From: Acinetobacter proteolyticus
GTDB lineage: Bacteria > Pseudomonadota > Gammaproteobacteria > Pseudomonadales > Moraxellaceae
Assembly: GCF_000367945.1 (NCBI RefSeq)
Contig: NZ_KB849179.1
Coordinates: 1,499,554 to 1,563,553, forward strand
DNA: 64,000 nt
Reading direction: 5' to 3'
A program made the position numbers and the translations under genes. Position 1 is the stretch's first letter, and each line of letters begins with the position of its first letter. The notes beneath the pieces were generated by a model. The model ran no database searches and was not told the origin of the DNA. It worked only from the letters and a program-made list of their open reading frames with translations. Below are positions 37,701 through 47,357 of this stretch, in pieces.

Positions 37701-40376
37701 ATGACATCAGCTGAAATCCGTGAAGCATTTTTGCGTTATTTCGAATCGCAAGGGCATACACGTGTCGCTTCGAGTTCTCTCGTTCCCGCCAACGACCCAA
37801 CTTTGCTGTTTACCAATGCTGGTATGAACCAGTTTAAAGATTGTTTCTTAGGTTTAGAAAAGCGCGACTATGTTCGTGCTGTTTCATCACAAAAATGTGT
37901 CCGTGCTGGCGGTAAACACAATGACCTCGACAACGTCGGTTATACAGCACGTCACCACACTTTCTTTGAAATGTTAGGTAACTTCTCTTTCGGTGATTAT
38001 TTCAAGCAAAATGCACTGAAATTTGCTTGGGAATTTTTGACCAGCGAACAGTGGTTAGGCTTACCTAAAGATCGTTTATATGTCACAGTTTATCATACCG
38101 ATGATGAAGCATTTGATATCTGGAACAAAGAAATCGGGATCGATGCTGAACGTATTATCCGTATTGGCGATAACAAAGGTGGCCAATATGCATCAGACAA
38201 CTTCTGGGCAATGGGTGACACAGGTCCTTGTGGTCCATGTTCTGAAATTTTCTATGATCATGGTGACCATATTTGGGGTGGCTTACCAGGCACACCAGAA
38301 GAAGATGGTGACCGTTTCATCGAAATCTGGAACAACGTTTTCATGCAGTTCAACCGTACTGCGGATGGTGTCATGCACCCTCTTCCAGCACCTTCTGTGG
38401 ATACAGGCATGGGCTTGGAGCGTATTTCGGCTGTACTGCAACATGTCAATTCAAACTATGAAATTGACTTGTTCCAACACTTATTAAAAGCTGCTGCTGA
38501 AATCATTGGTTTAGATACCACTGCCATTGAAGCAGAAGCGAAAGCACAAAATAAACCTGTTGAATACCCAGCCTCGTTAAAAGTCATTGCTGACCATGCG
38601 CGTTCATGTTCATTCTTGATTGCTGACGGTGTTAACCCTTCAAATGAAGGTCGTGGTTATGTGTTGCGTCGTATTATTCGTCGTGCCGTCCGTCATGGTA
38701 ACAAGTTAGGTGCAACAGGTTCATTCTTCTATAAGATGTTACAGCCGCTAATTGAAGTGATGGGCGATGCTTATCCAGAACTTGCAGCACAGCAAGCACG
38801 CATCGAAGCACAGCTTCTTAAAGAAGAAGAGCAATTCGCGAAGACACTTGAGCAAGGCTTAAAGTTGTTAGAAGGTGAATTAGCACAACTGAAAGGCAAT
38901 GTGATTGCTGGTGAAACCGTATTTAAACTATACGATACTTACGGTTTCCCGACCGACTTAACCGCTGATATTGCACGTGAGCGTGACCTGACCATTGATG
39001 AAGCTGGTTTCGAAGTTGAAATGGCTGCACAACGCCAACGCGCACGTGATGCGGGTAAATTCGCAGTTGACTATAACAGTATTGTCAAAGTTGAAGGCGA
39101 AACTCAATTTGATGGCTATGATGCGACTCAAGGCCAAGGTCAAATTGTTGCGATCTATAAAGATGGCGTGCAAGTTGATGAAATCAACGAAGGTGACGAA
39201 GCGCTTATCGTATTGAACCAAACCCCTTTCTATGCAGAAAGCGGTGGTCAAATCGGTGACACTGGTATCTTCAAAAACGATACAGGTATCTTTGAAGTTC
39301 AAGATACCAAAAAATCTGGCGGTGCTTTTGTACACCAAGGTATCGTGACCATGGGTAGCCTCAAAGCCACTCAAAATGTTGAAGCAACGGTTAAAGCGGA
39401 TATTCGTGCAGCAACAGCACGCAATCACTCTGCAACTCACCTTTTACACGCAGCTTTACGTCAGATTCTTGGTGAGCATGTTCAACAGAAGGGTTCTTTG
39501 GTTGCCAGCGATATTTTACGTTTCGACTTTGCCAATGACCAACCTGTTTCTTTTGAACAATTGCAGCAAATTGAACGTTTAGTCAATGCTGAAGTGATTG
39601 CCAATACAGCGGTAAGCACTGAACTGCTGGATATCGAAACAGCAAAAGCCAAAGGTGCGATGATGCTATTCGGTGAAAAGTACGGTGAAGAAGTTCGCGT
39701 ACTTTCTATGGGTTCAGTGATTGATGAGAAAAACTTCTCGATCGAACTGTGTGGTGGTATTCACGTAAAACGCACAGGTGATATTGGCCTGTTCAAAATC
39801 ACCTCTGAAGGTGGTGTCGCTGCTGGCGTTCGTCGTATTGAAGCTGTGACTGGCACCAAAGCGCTTGAAGTGGTTCAAAAAGCAGAAACTGATATCCAAA
39901 CCATCAATGGTTTGCTGAAAGCGCAAAAAGAGCAAACCGTAGAGAAAGTTGAAGCGATTGTTGAAACTGCTTCTAACCTACAAAAGCAAATTGAACAATT
40001 GAATCAAAAGTTAGCCAGCTTCCAAGCAGCTGAACTCTTGGATCAAGTCAAAGACATTGCTGGTCGTCAAACATTGATTACCACTGTACAAGGTTTAGAT
40101 GCCAAATCATTACGCAATCTTCATGATAGCGTAAAATCAAAATTAGAAGATGCAGTCATTATTTTAGCTGGTGTTGAAGGTGATAAAGTGAGTTTAATCG
40201 CCTCTGTCGCTAAACAATATACTGCAACTCTAAAAGCAGGTGACATCATTAAACACTTGGCTCAAGAGCTTGGTGGTAAAGGTGGTGGTAAACCTGACTT
40301 AGCACAAGGTGGCGCGCCACTTAACGAGAAGTTTGATCAAGTGATTGCAGCTTTACCTGCATGGCTTGCGCAATAA
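37701..40376 (+). CDS. alaS: Alanyl-tRNA synthetase
   Basis: Class II synthetase charging tRNA-Ala. The start [19 protein letters not shown] at 37701 matches the family; TTG (37680) and GTG (37686) upstream are alternatives, the GTG having the better GGAG spacing. Catalytic domain: [23 protein letters not shown] in parts, [38 protein letters not shown]. Editing domain: [17 protein letters not shown] and CGGIHV. The C-Ala domain ends with [14 protein letters not shown]. About 891 residues. lysC follows by 66 bp. Confidence 0.97.
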   Translation: MTSAEIREAFLRYFESQGHTRVASSSLVPANDPTLLFTNAGMNQFKDCFLGLEKRDYVRAVSSQKCVRAGGKHNDLDNVGYTARHHTFFEMLGNFSFGDYFKQNALKFAWEFLTSEQWLGLPKDRLYVTVYHTDDEAFDIWNKEIGIDAERIIRIGDNKGGQYASDNFWAMGDTGPCGPCSEIFYDHGDHIWGGLPGTPEEDGDRFIEIWNNVFMQFNRTADGVMHPLPAPSVDTGMGLERISAVLQHVNSNYEIDLFQHLLKAAAEIIGLDTTAIEAEAKAQNKPVEYPASLKVIADHARSCSFLIADGVNPSNEGRGYVLRRIIRRAVRHGNKLGATGSFFYKMLQPLIEVMGDAYPELAAQQARIEAQLLKEEEQFAKTLEQGLKLLEGELAQLKGNVIAGETVFKLYDTYGFPTDLTADIARERDLTIDEAGFEVEMAAQRQRARDAGKFAVDYNSIVKVEGETQFDGYDATQGQGQIVAIYKDGVQVDEINEGDEALIVLNQTPFYAESGGQIGDTGIFKNDTGIFEVQDTKKSGGAFVHQGIVTMGSLKATQNVEATVKADIRAATARNHSATHLLHAALRQILGEHVQQKGSLVASDILRFDFANDQPVSFEQLQQIERLVNAEVIANTAVSTELLDIETAKAKGAMMLFGEKYGEEVRVLSMGSVIDEKNFSIELCGGIHVKRTGDIGLFKITSEGGVAAGVRRIEAVTGTKALEVVQKAETDIQTINGLLKAQKEQTVEKVEAIVETASNLQKQIEQLNQKLASFQAAELLDQVKDIAGRQTLITTVQGLDAKSLRNLHDSVKSKLEDAVIILAGVEGDKVSLIASVAKQYTATLKAGDIIKHLAQELGGKGGGKPDLAQGGAPLNEKFDQVIAALPAWLAQ

Positions 40377-40399
40377 TAAAGACTTCACTTTTGTGTAAC

Positions 40400-40423
40400 T
40401 GACCCTGATGCCTCTCAGGGTCA
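40400..40423 (+). terminator. Hairpin between alaS and lysC
   Basis: TGACCCTGA-TGCCTC-TCAGGGTCA, a perfect 9-bp stem, without a T tract, ending 19 bp before the lysC ATG. It could be a pause, processing or attenuation hairpin. Confidence 0.6.
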
Positions 40424-40442
40424 TGGCTTATATGGAACAACT

Positions 40443-41723
40443 ATGGCATTAATCGTTCAAAAATATGGCGGTACCTCTATGGGTACTCCTGAGCGCATTT
40501 TAAATGTTGCTCGTCGTGTCAAGCGTTGGCATGACCATGGTCACAAAGTGGTCGTGGTCGTATCAGCAATGAGTGGTGAAACTAACCGCTTACTTGCGCT
40601 TGCCAAGGCCATTACCAGCACCCCTGACCCACGTGAATTAGATCAAATGGTGTCAACGGGTGAACAAGTAACGATTTCCATGTTAGCGATGGCACTCAAT
40701 TCAATTGGTGTAGAAGCTAAGTCATATACAGGTCGTCAAGTTGGGATTAAAACCGACAGCGCGTTTACCAAAGCACGTATTGAATCCATCGACACAGATG
40801 TCATGACTGCAGATTTAGATGCTGGTCGTGTCATCGTCGTTGCTGGTTTCCAAGGTTACGATGACAATGGCAATATTACCACTTTAGGTCGTGGCGGTTC
40901 TGACACTTCAGGCGTTGCACTTGCAGCAGCGTTGAAAGCAGATGAATGCCAGATTTATACCGATGTAGATGGTGTTTACACCACCGACCCGCGCGTAGCG
41001 CCTAAAGCGAAAAAAGTTGACCGTATCTCTTTTGAAGAAATGCTGGAAATGGCATCTTTAGGTTCAAAAGTGCTACAAATCCGCTCTGTTGAATTCGCAG
41101 GCAAATATCAAGTGCCATTACGTGTGTTATCAAGTTTTGATAACGAGAATGATGGCGCATTTGATGATGATTTCAAACAAAACGTAGGCACACTAATTAC
41201 GACTGAGGCAGAAGACGATATGGAACAACCAATCATTGCAGGTATTGCATTTAACCGTGACGAAGCAAAACTCACTATTTTGGGTGTTCCTGATGAACCA
41301 GGTATCGCATCTAAAATCTTGTCACCGATTAGCAATGCCAATATCGAAGTGGATATGATTATCCAAAATGTTGAAGAAGATGGTACAACTGATTTTACTT
41401 TTACCGTGAATCGTAACGACTTGGCGAAAGCAAAAGCAATTTTAGAGCAAACTGCAAACAGCATCGAAGGCTGCGAAGTTGTAACACGTGATGACATCGT
41501 AAAAGTGTCTATCGTAGGTGTTGGTATGCGCTCTCATGCGGGTGTAGCGAGCAAAATGTTCACTGCATTGGCAGAAGAAAGCATTAATATTCTCATGATT
41601 TCTACATCAGAAATCAAAGTTTCTGTCATCATCGAAGAAAACTACTTGGAATTGGCAGTACGTTGTTTACATACAGCTTTTGGCCTAGACCGTGAACACG
41701 GCGAAAGCAGTGCACGTGCTTAA
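40443..41723 (+). CDS. lysC: Aspartate kinase
   Basis: Phosphorylates aspartate, entry step of lysine, threonine and methionine synthesis. 426 residues: N-terminal kinase domain (VQKYGGTSMGTPERI, VVVVSAMSGETNRLL, FQGYDDNGNITTLGRGGSD, YTDVDGVYTTDPR) and two C-terminal ACT domains that bind lysine or threonine (AKLTILGVPDEPGIASKIL, VKVSIVGVGMRSHAGVASKMF in parts). A monofunctional kinase with no homoserine dehydrogenase part. alaS-lysC-csrA order is common in gammaproteobacteria. Confidence 0.96.
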   Translation: MALIVQKYGGTSMGTPERILNVARRVKRWHDHGHKVVVVVSAMSGETNRLLALAKAITSTPDPRELDQMVSTGEQVTISMLAMALNSIGVEAKSYTGRQVGIKTDSAFTKARIESIDTDVMTADLDAGRVIVVAGFQGYDDNGNITTLGRGGSDTSGVALAAALKADECQIYTDVDGVYTTDPRVAPKAKKVDRISFEEMLEMASLGSKVLQIRSVEFAGKYQVPLRVLSSFDNENDGAFDDDFKQNVGTLITTEAEDDMEQPIIAGIAFNRDEAKLTILGVPDEPGIASKILSPISNANIEVDMIIQNVEEDGTTDFTFTVNRNDLAKAKAILEQTANSIEGCEVVTRDDIVKVSIVGVGMRSHAGVASKMFTALAEESINILMISTSEIKVSVIIEENYLELAVRCLHTAFGLDREHGESSARA

Positions 41724-41770
41724 TTAATAGCTGCTTAAACATATTTACTCGCAAGTAAATAAGAAAAAAA

Positions 41771-41812
41771 ACAGAGCCACTATAGTTTTTTTTATAGTGG
41801 CTCTGTTATATT
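41771..41812 (+). terminator. Terminator of lysC
   Basis: ACAGAGCCACTATA and TATAGTGGCTCTGT form a 14-bp perfect stem around an all-T loop. Confidence 0.9.
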
Positions 41813-41960
41813 AGCCTTGAGGTTTTTAAGAAGCTTCTCACAGAACTTACTAAAAAAAATGTTTTTTACATATTTCTGTTAGAATTTTCTGTATATTAGG
41901 CTGTGCTTTCAAACAATGAATTCCCTGTCGCAAGTTTAAGCGTTTAGCAAGGAGATAAAC

Positions 41961-42224
41961 ATGCTGATTCTGACCCGTCGTGTCGGAGAAACATTAATGA
42001 TTGGGGATCAAGTCAGTGTTACTGTGCTTGGCGTAAAAGGCAATCAGGTGCGTATTGGTGTAAATGCTCCAAAAGAAGTTTCTGTGCATCGTGAGGAAAT
42101 TTACCAACGTATCCAACATGAACGTGCCATGCATGAGCATCTGCAACATCTTGATCAAGATTATCAACATTCTTATGAAGAAGAGAATAATGAGTTCCCT
42201 CGTCATAATAACTTCAATCGTTAA
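41961..42224 (+). CDS. csrA: Carbon storage regulator CsrA with extended C-terminus
   Basis: RNA-binding post-transcriptional regulator that recognises GGA motifs in mRNA. The core [36 protein letters not shown] and [14 protein letters not shown] are textbook CsrA (about 60 residues). A further 25 or so residues follow ([27 protein letters not shown]..., shown in parts), rich in His, Gln and acidic residues, making 87 in total. Moraxellaceae CsrA proteins commonly have such tails. The GCAAGGAGATAAAC before the ATG is a strong ribosome site. Confidence 0.96.
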   Translation: MLILTRRVGETLMIGDQVSVTVLGVKGNQVRIGVNAPKEVSVHREEIYQRIQHERAMHEHLQHLDQDYQHSYEEENNEFPRHNNFNR

Positions 42225-42246
42225 TGCGCAGAATGCTTCTCGAATG

Positions 42247-42280
42247 ATTAAAGCGACTATTCTTAGTCGCTTTAATTGTT
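42247..42280. terminator. Bidirectional terminator between csrA and rnhB
   Basis: ATTAAAGCGACTA-TTCT-TAGTCGCTTTAAT, a 13-bp stem; TTGTTTTTAC follows on the plus strand. Confidence 0.8.
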
Positions 42281-42281
42281 T

Positions 42282-42848
42282 TTACAGACCCAAAACTTTC
42301 TTGACTGGTCCATAACTTCGGCGGTGTTGATCAATCACACCATGGGCTGCAATGGCTTCAAAATGTGCTTTGGTTGGATAACCTTTGTGTTTGGCAAAAC
42401 CATAGTCAGGAAATTGTTGATCAAGTTCCTGCATTTGACGATCACGCGTTACTTTAGCCAGAATACTGGCGGCACTGATTTCTGCATGACTGGCATCCCC
42501 ACCCACAATCGCTTCACAAGGAATGGTGATTCCTTTTGGAATCTGATTCCCATCTACAATCACTTTGATCGGTTGGGTTGCCAAGCCCTCTACTGCACGA
42601 CGCATGGCAAGGAATGTGGCTTGTAAAATATTTAATTCATCAATTTCAGCATGGTTTGCTTCAGCAATTGACCAAGCAAGTGCTTTTTCCTGAATTTCAA
42701 TAAAAAGCTTTTCCCGTTTTTTTTCGGTTAGCTTTTTAGAGTCATTTAAACCTTCAATCGGATTATTTGGATCTAAAATGACTGCGGCGGCAACAACAGA
42801 ACCTACTAATGGTCCACGCCCCGCCTCATCTACACCTGCAACTTTCAT
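42282..42848 (-). CDS. rnhB: Ribonuclease HII
   Basis: Cleaves the RNA strand of RNA-DNA hybrids and removes single ribonucleotides. The opening [23 protein letters not shown] has the DEAGRG active-site motif (Asp6, Glu7), and [23 protein letters not shown] includes the further acidic residues. [15 protein letters not shown] fits the family. 188 residues. Convergent with csrA and sharing its terminator. Confidence 0.95.
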   Translation of the reverse strand: MKVAGVDEAGRGPLVGSVVAAAVILDPNNPIEGLNDSKKLTEKKREKLFIEIQEKALAWSIAEANHAEIDELNILQATFLAMRRAVEGLATQPIKVIVDGNQIPKGITIPCEAIVGGDASHAEISAASILAKVTRDRQMQELDQQFPDYGFAKHKGYPTKAHFEAIAAHGVIDQHRRSYGPVKKVLGL

Positions 42849-42885
42849 AAAAAATCTCTAAAGGCTGATGGCTCAGCCTATTTGC

Positions 42886-43269
42886 TTAACTTGCTTTCTT
42901 TAAAGTTTCTGCTACGCAAGCATTCACGGTTTGTGAAACAACTTGAGTCACAATCGTCGCACGCGCAGTTGGATCGATTGCTGCTGTCGCTAATTCAACC
43001 GCTGTAACGCTATTTGGCGCTTTTTCGCTGACACAACCACACACTTCAGTTTGGATGTTATCGCGCTGTTCTGCTGTCATTAAACGGGTCGCTGTTTTCC
43101 ATGCTGGAAGTGCATTGATTTCATTAATACATTTTGCATTTACTGCAACTTTTAATGCCGCCATACCTAACTGCTGAGACGTTGCTCCAGCAGAATTACT
43201 TCCATCTGGTGTAACACATCCTGTTAAAGCTAAAACGACAGGGGCAACAATAAGTACCAACTTTTTCAT
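42886..43269 (-). CDS. Predicted lipoprotein, Cys-rich, function unknown
   Basis: A 127-residue protein with a lipobox (MKKLVLIVAPVVLALTGC, Cys18), so likely lipid-anchored in the outer or inner membrane. Downstream it has a paired arrangement of four more cysteines (AKCINEIN, EVCGCVSE and ACVAET), perhaps forming disulfides. No recognised domain. Monocistronic by spacing: 37 bp upstream of rnhB, with no gene upstream in the same direction. Confidence 0.7.
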   Translation of the reverse strand: MKKLVLIVAPVVLALTGCVTPDGSNSAGATSQQLGMAALKVAVNAKCINEINALPAWKTATRLMTAEQRDNIQTEVCGCVSEKAPNSVTAVELATAAIDPTARATIVTQVVSQTVNACVAETLKKAS

Positions 43270-43492
43270 GATTTCTAACCTGTATCTAATTTTTGGCAGG
43301 CGTATTGTGCCTAAATGACACGCGTTATGATATGACTCTATGTAATCTTTACATAATATAACAATTATAACTTAACAATAGCCATCTGACTGTTCCAAGC
43401 ATAAAACGCTCCGTTACATTTCCGTTGTATGCGAAACAACAAGGGCTATCTAGAATTAAAACAAATCATCAAAACAAAGCTAGGATGTTGCA

Positions 43493-44047
43493 ATGCCAAC
43501 CTCAGCACAATATTACACCCGAACGGCACAAATTATTCATTGGCTCATGGCTGCTATTTTCATTGCTGCCTGGTTGATTGGTTTCTATAGCGGCAACTTC
43601 CTCAGCTATGAGGTTGATGGAAGCTTTAAGGGCAATGTGATTACACTACATAAGAATATCGCGACCACCATCATTTTCTTGGTTGTGATTCGCATCTTTT
43701 GGCGCTATACCCATCCTGCCCCTCAATTGCCAGACACCATGTCGCCGCTGATGAAAACTTTGGCACATGTGGGCCACTTCCTGCTTTATTTAATGCTGCT
43801 TGCACTGCCAATTACAGGCTGTTTATTTAGCTGGAGCGCTGGGCACCCTGCACCTGTTTTATATTTGTTTGAAATTCCGCGTATAGTACAAGACAATCCA
43901 GACTTACTTGCAATTGTTAAACCAATTCACATTTATCTCTCATGGTTTGCTGGCTTATTGGTTGCAGGACATGCTTTAGCGGCAATCAAACATCACTTGA
44001 TTGATAAAGACAATGTCTTACTCAGTATGTTGCGCCAACCTAAATAA
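43493..44047 (+). CDS. Cytochrome b561-type membrane protein
   Basis: A 184-residue, four-helix diheme cytochrome b of the bacterial CybB type. Conserved His residues lie in the helices: RTAQIIHWLMAAIFIAAW, ITLHKNIATTIIFLVV, LAHVGHFLLYLMLLALP and KPIHIYLSWFAGLLVAGHALAAIKH. Likely shuttles electrons between quinol and superoxide or another acceptor. Convergent with the add-type gene across a shared terminator. Confidence 0.88.
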   Translation: MPTSAQYYTRTAQIIHWLMAAIFIAAWLIGFYSGNFLSYEVDGSFKGNVITLHKNIATTIIFLVVIRIFWRYTHPAPQLPDTMSPLMKTLAHVGHFLLYLMLLALPITGCLFSWSAGHPAPVLYLFEIPRIVQDNPDLLAIVKPIHIYLSWFAGLLVAGHALAAIKHHLIDKDNVLLSMLRQPK

Positions 44048-44060
44048 TTCTTCAGACATA

Positions 44061-44086
44061 AAAAAACCGCTTTACGCGGTTTTTTT
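44061..44086. terminator. Bidirectional terminator
   Basis: AAAAAACCGC-TTTAC-GCGGTTTTTT, a 10-bp stem with T tracts on both strands, between the cytochrome b561 gene and the adenine deaminase gene. Confidence 0.92.
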
Positions 44087-44089
44087 AAT

Positions 44090-45138
<1,049 letters not shown>

Positions 45139-45211
45139 AAGCTCTCTTCAAAAATGAGCCATCATGACAACAGCTCAAAAAGAGAATGATAAAAGAATAA
45201 CAATGTTTTGC

Positions 45212-46531
45212 TTAGCCGCCAAATGCAACAAATTTAAACACCCACAAAGCCGCAATAATCCAAACCATATAAGGAACGGTCTTTGCTTTTCCTGTCAGTA
45301 ATTTAACCAATGCATAGCTGATAAAACCCATCGCAATACCATCAGCAATTGAATAGGTAAATGGCATAAATACAATCGTTAAAAATGCAGGAACAGCTTC
45401 AGTAATATCATCCCAGTCAATATGCGTGATCCCTTGGATCATCAACACACCAATAAATAACAATGCGGGTGCTGTTGCAAAACCTGGAACTGATTGGGCC
45501 AATGGCGCCAAGAACAAGCAACCAATAAACAAGAAGGCAACAACGACTGCGGTTAGTCCCGTACGTCCACCAGCAGCAACACCCGAAGCAGATTCAATAT
45601 AAGGTGTTGTTGAAGAAGTACCTAATGCCGCACCAGCAACAATTGCAGTTGAGTCAGCAAATAAGGCTTTCTTCAAACGTGGCAATTTACCATCTTGAAG
45701 CAGACCTGCACGATGTGATACCCCCACCAAAGTTCCAGTACTGTCAAATAAATCGACAATAAAGAAGACGAAAATCACCCCAACCATACTGGCAGTAAAT
45801 AGACCTTCAAAGTCCATTTGCATAAAGGTAGGGGCTAGAGAAGGAACTTGACCAACAACGCCTTTAAACTCATTCAAGCCCATTGCAGTTGCAATTGCAG
45901 TCACCACCAAAATACTCAGGATGATCGCGCCACGAACTTTAAACTGATGTAAAACCACAATCATCAAGAAGCCAAATAAGGCCAATAAGACGGTTGGCTG
46001 TTTGATATCACCAAGACCAACTAAAGTCGCTGGATTAGCAACAATAATGCCTGCATTTTTAAGCGCAATGAGGGCAAGGAATAAACCAATACCACCACCA
46101 ATTGCAAATTTCAGTGACATTGGAATCGCATTGACAATCGCTTCGCGAATTTTAAAGAAGCTGATTGCGAGGAAAACCAAACCAGAGACAAAGACTGCAG
46201 CAAGTGCAGTTTGCCAAGGCACGCCCATGCCTAAACAGACCGAATAGGTAAAATAAGCATTTAAACCCATACCAGGTGCAAGTGCGATTGGGTAATTCGC
46301 AATAATTCCCATGACCAAACACCCAATTGCTGCAGCCAAACAGGTCGCAACAAACACAGCACCATGATCCATGCCAGTTTCAGAAAGAATGAGTGGGTTT
46401 ACAATGATGATGTAACACATCGTTAAAAATGTAGTCACACCTGCTAGAACTTCTGTTCTAAAGTTGGTTTTGTTCTCGCTCAGTTTAAATAAGCGTTCTA
46501 GCAAACCAGCCGAAGCATTAGGCGTTGTCAT
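45212..46531 (-). CDS. NCS2-family purine permease (AdeP/PurP-GhxP type)
   Basis: A 439-residue transporter of the COG2252 purine group with about 12-14 membrane helices. Family marks: LAGVTTFLTMCYIIIVNP, LAPGMGLNAYFTY, FFIVDLFDSTGTLVGVSHRAG and ALGTSSTTPYIESASGVAAGGRTG (broken here). It imports adenine or hypoxanthine/guanine by proton symport; the exact base is uncertain. The downstream adenine deaminase-type gene makes adenine uptake the most consistent reading. Confidence 0.9.
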   Translation of the reverse strand: MTTPNASAGLLERLFKLSENKTNFRTEVLAGVTTFLTMCYIIIVNPLILSETGMDHGAVFVATCLAAAIGCLVMGIIANYPIALAPGMGLNAYFTYSVCLGMGVPWQTALAAVFVSGLVFLAISFFKIREAIVNAIPMSLKFAIGGGIGLFLALIALKNAGIIVANPATLVGLGDIKQPTVLLALFGFLMIVVLHQFKVRGAIILSILVVTAIATAMGLNEFKGVVGQVPSLAPTFMQMDFEGLFTASMVGVIFVFFIVDLFDSTGTLVGVSHRAGLLQDGKLPRLKKALFADSTAIVAGAALGTSSTTPYIESASGVAAGGRTGLTAVVVAFLFIGCLFLAPLAQSVPGFATAPALLFIGVLMIQGITHIDWDDITEAVPAFLTIVFMPFTYSIADGIAMGFISYALVKLLTGKAKTVPYMVWIIAALWVFKFVAFGG

Positions 46532-46704
46532 AACATAGCACCTGTTGAAATCTAAGATCGTAGAATGTGGAACCTATACGTTTGTGTTTGCAATCTTTTT
46601 TGAATGTACACAAAAAGGTATACAAGGCTCAAAGCAATCTATATGCCAGTTTTGCACTTGCTACGCAGCGGATATGTATAGATTCGATTCCGATATCAAA
46701 ACGT

Positions 46705-46740
46705 AAAAAGCCGCATCTCAAAATGCAGCTTTTTATTTAA
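46705..46740 (-). terminator. Terminator-like hairpin
   Basis: AAAAAGCCGCAT-CTCAAA-ATGCAGCTTTTT with one C/A mismatch; a T run lies on both sides. It may end the small gene at 46857 or insulate the permease. Confidence 0.6.
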
Positions 46741-46856
46741 TGGTAAATATTTTAACAGATTCTACTCAAAACTTGAGTAGCACAATACAAAAAAAGCGCA
46801 TTTCATGCTCAATCTTGGATCATTGAGTCAATAATCACCTCATCTGAGCTAGAAAA

Positions 46857-47042
46857 TTAATGGCTACGCTGGTATGAAGACAAATGCGTATGAGGACTAT
46901 GTTGTATTGTGTTCAAGCTGTTTTCAGCATCTTGAACAATTTTAAGTAGTTCTTGGCGTTTTTTTGTTTGAGCATCCACATAAGCGACATAACCCAAAAT
47001 GAACACCAAAAAGGTCAAGATGATGGTAATTTTAATCTTCAT
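46857..47042 (-). CDS. Putative small membrane protein
   Basis: A 61-residue frame (MKIKITIILTFLVFILGYVAYVDA..., then a polar Lys/Gln/His-rich tail). It looks like a signal anchor plus a short soluble part. It has AGAG 10 bp upstream and a terminator-like hairpin downstream, which argues for expression, but no homology can be checked. Treat as tentative. Confidence 0.45.
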   Translation of the reverse strand: MKIKITIILTFLVFILGYVAYVDAQTKKRQELLKIVQDAENSLNTIQHSPHTHLSSYQRSH

Positions 47043-47306
47043 TATTATTATCTCTATTATGAGTTTTCTTTAATCTTAACAAAAAAGAATGGAAACGAGA
47101 ACAAAAACGCATATTAAAATCACAAATGATAACTACATCACAATTATATAGTTATTTTCATAATTTATTCGCTTAATTTTCGTTCAATCAAATATTAGAA
47201 TATTCCAGTTTTTTTAGCAATGACTTTTTATATAATTCAATAAGATAGATATAAACCCATCTTTATATTAGAAAAAACTGTTCATTTTCAGTATCTAAAA
47301 ATAAGA
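47043..47306. other. AT-rich gene-free interval
   Basis: No frame of 60 codons. I see only AT-rich sequence with the upstream region of the small minus-strand gene. Confidence 0.5.
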
Positions 47307-47334
47307 AAGCACTTTTGTCTAGACAAAAGTGCTT
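47307..47334 (-). terminator. 28-bp perfect palindrome, terminator of the TonB receptor gene
   Basis: AAGCACTTTTGTCT meets its exact reverse complement with no spacer. On the minus strand it is followed by TCTTATTTTTAG, which fits a rho-independent terminator 24 bp after the receptor stop. Confidence 0.8.
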
Positions 47335-47357
47335 AAAATCACAATAACGTATTTAAA

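Noticed and set aside
38958..39440. 160-codon antisense frame within alaS
   Set aside because: Entirely inside a well-supported synthetase gene; no signal, start site or family features.
41108..41497. 129-codon antisense frame within lysC
   Set aside because: Lies across the lysC ACT domains; low-complexity translation typical of shadow frames.
46683..46700. tRNA-like GATTCGATTCC sequence
   Set aside because: It resembles a T-loop, but the flanks cannot form a T stem or an acceptor stem, so I do not call a tRNA.
46532..46704. Possible purine riboswitch upstream of the permease
   Set aside because: I could not fold the conserved three-helix purine aptamer core from this sequence; only the downstream hairpin is convincing.
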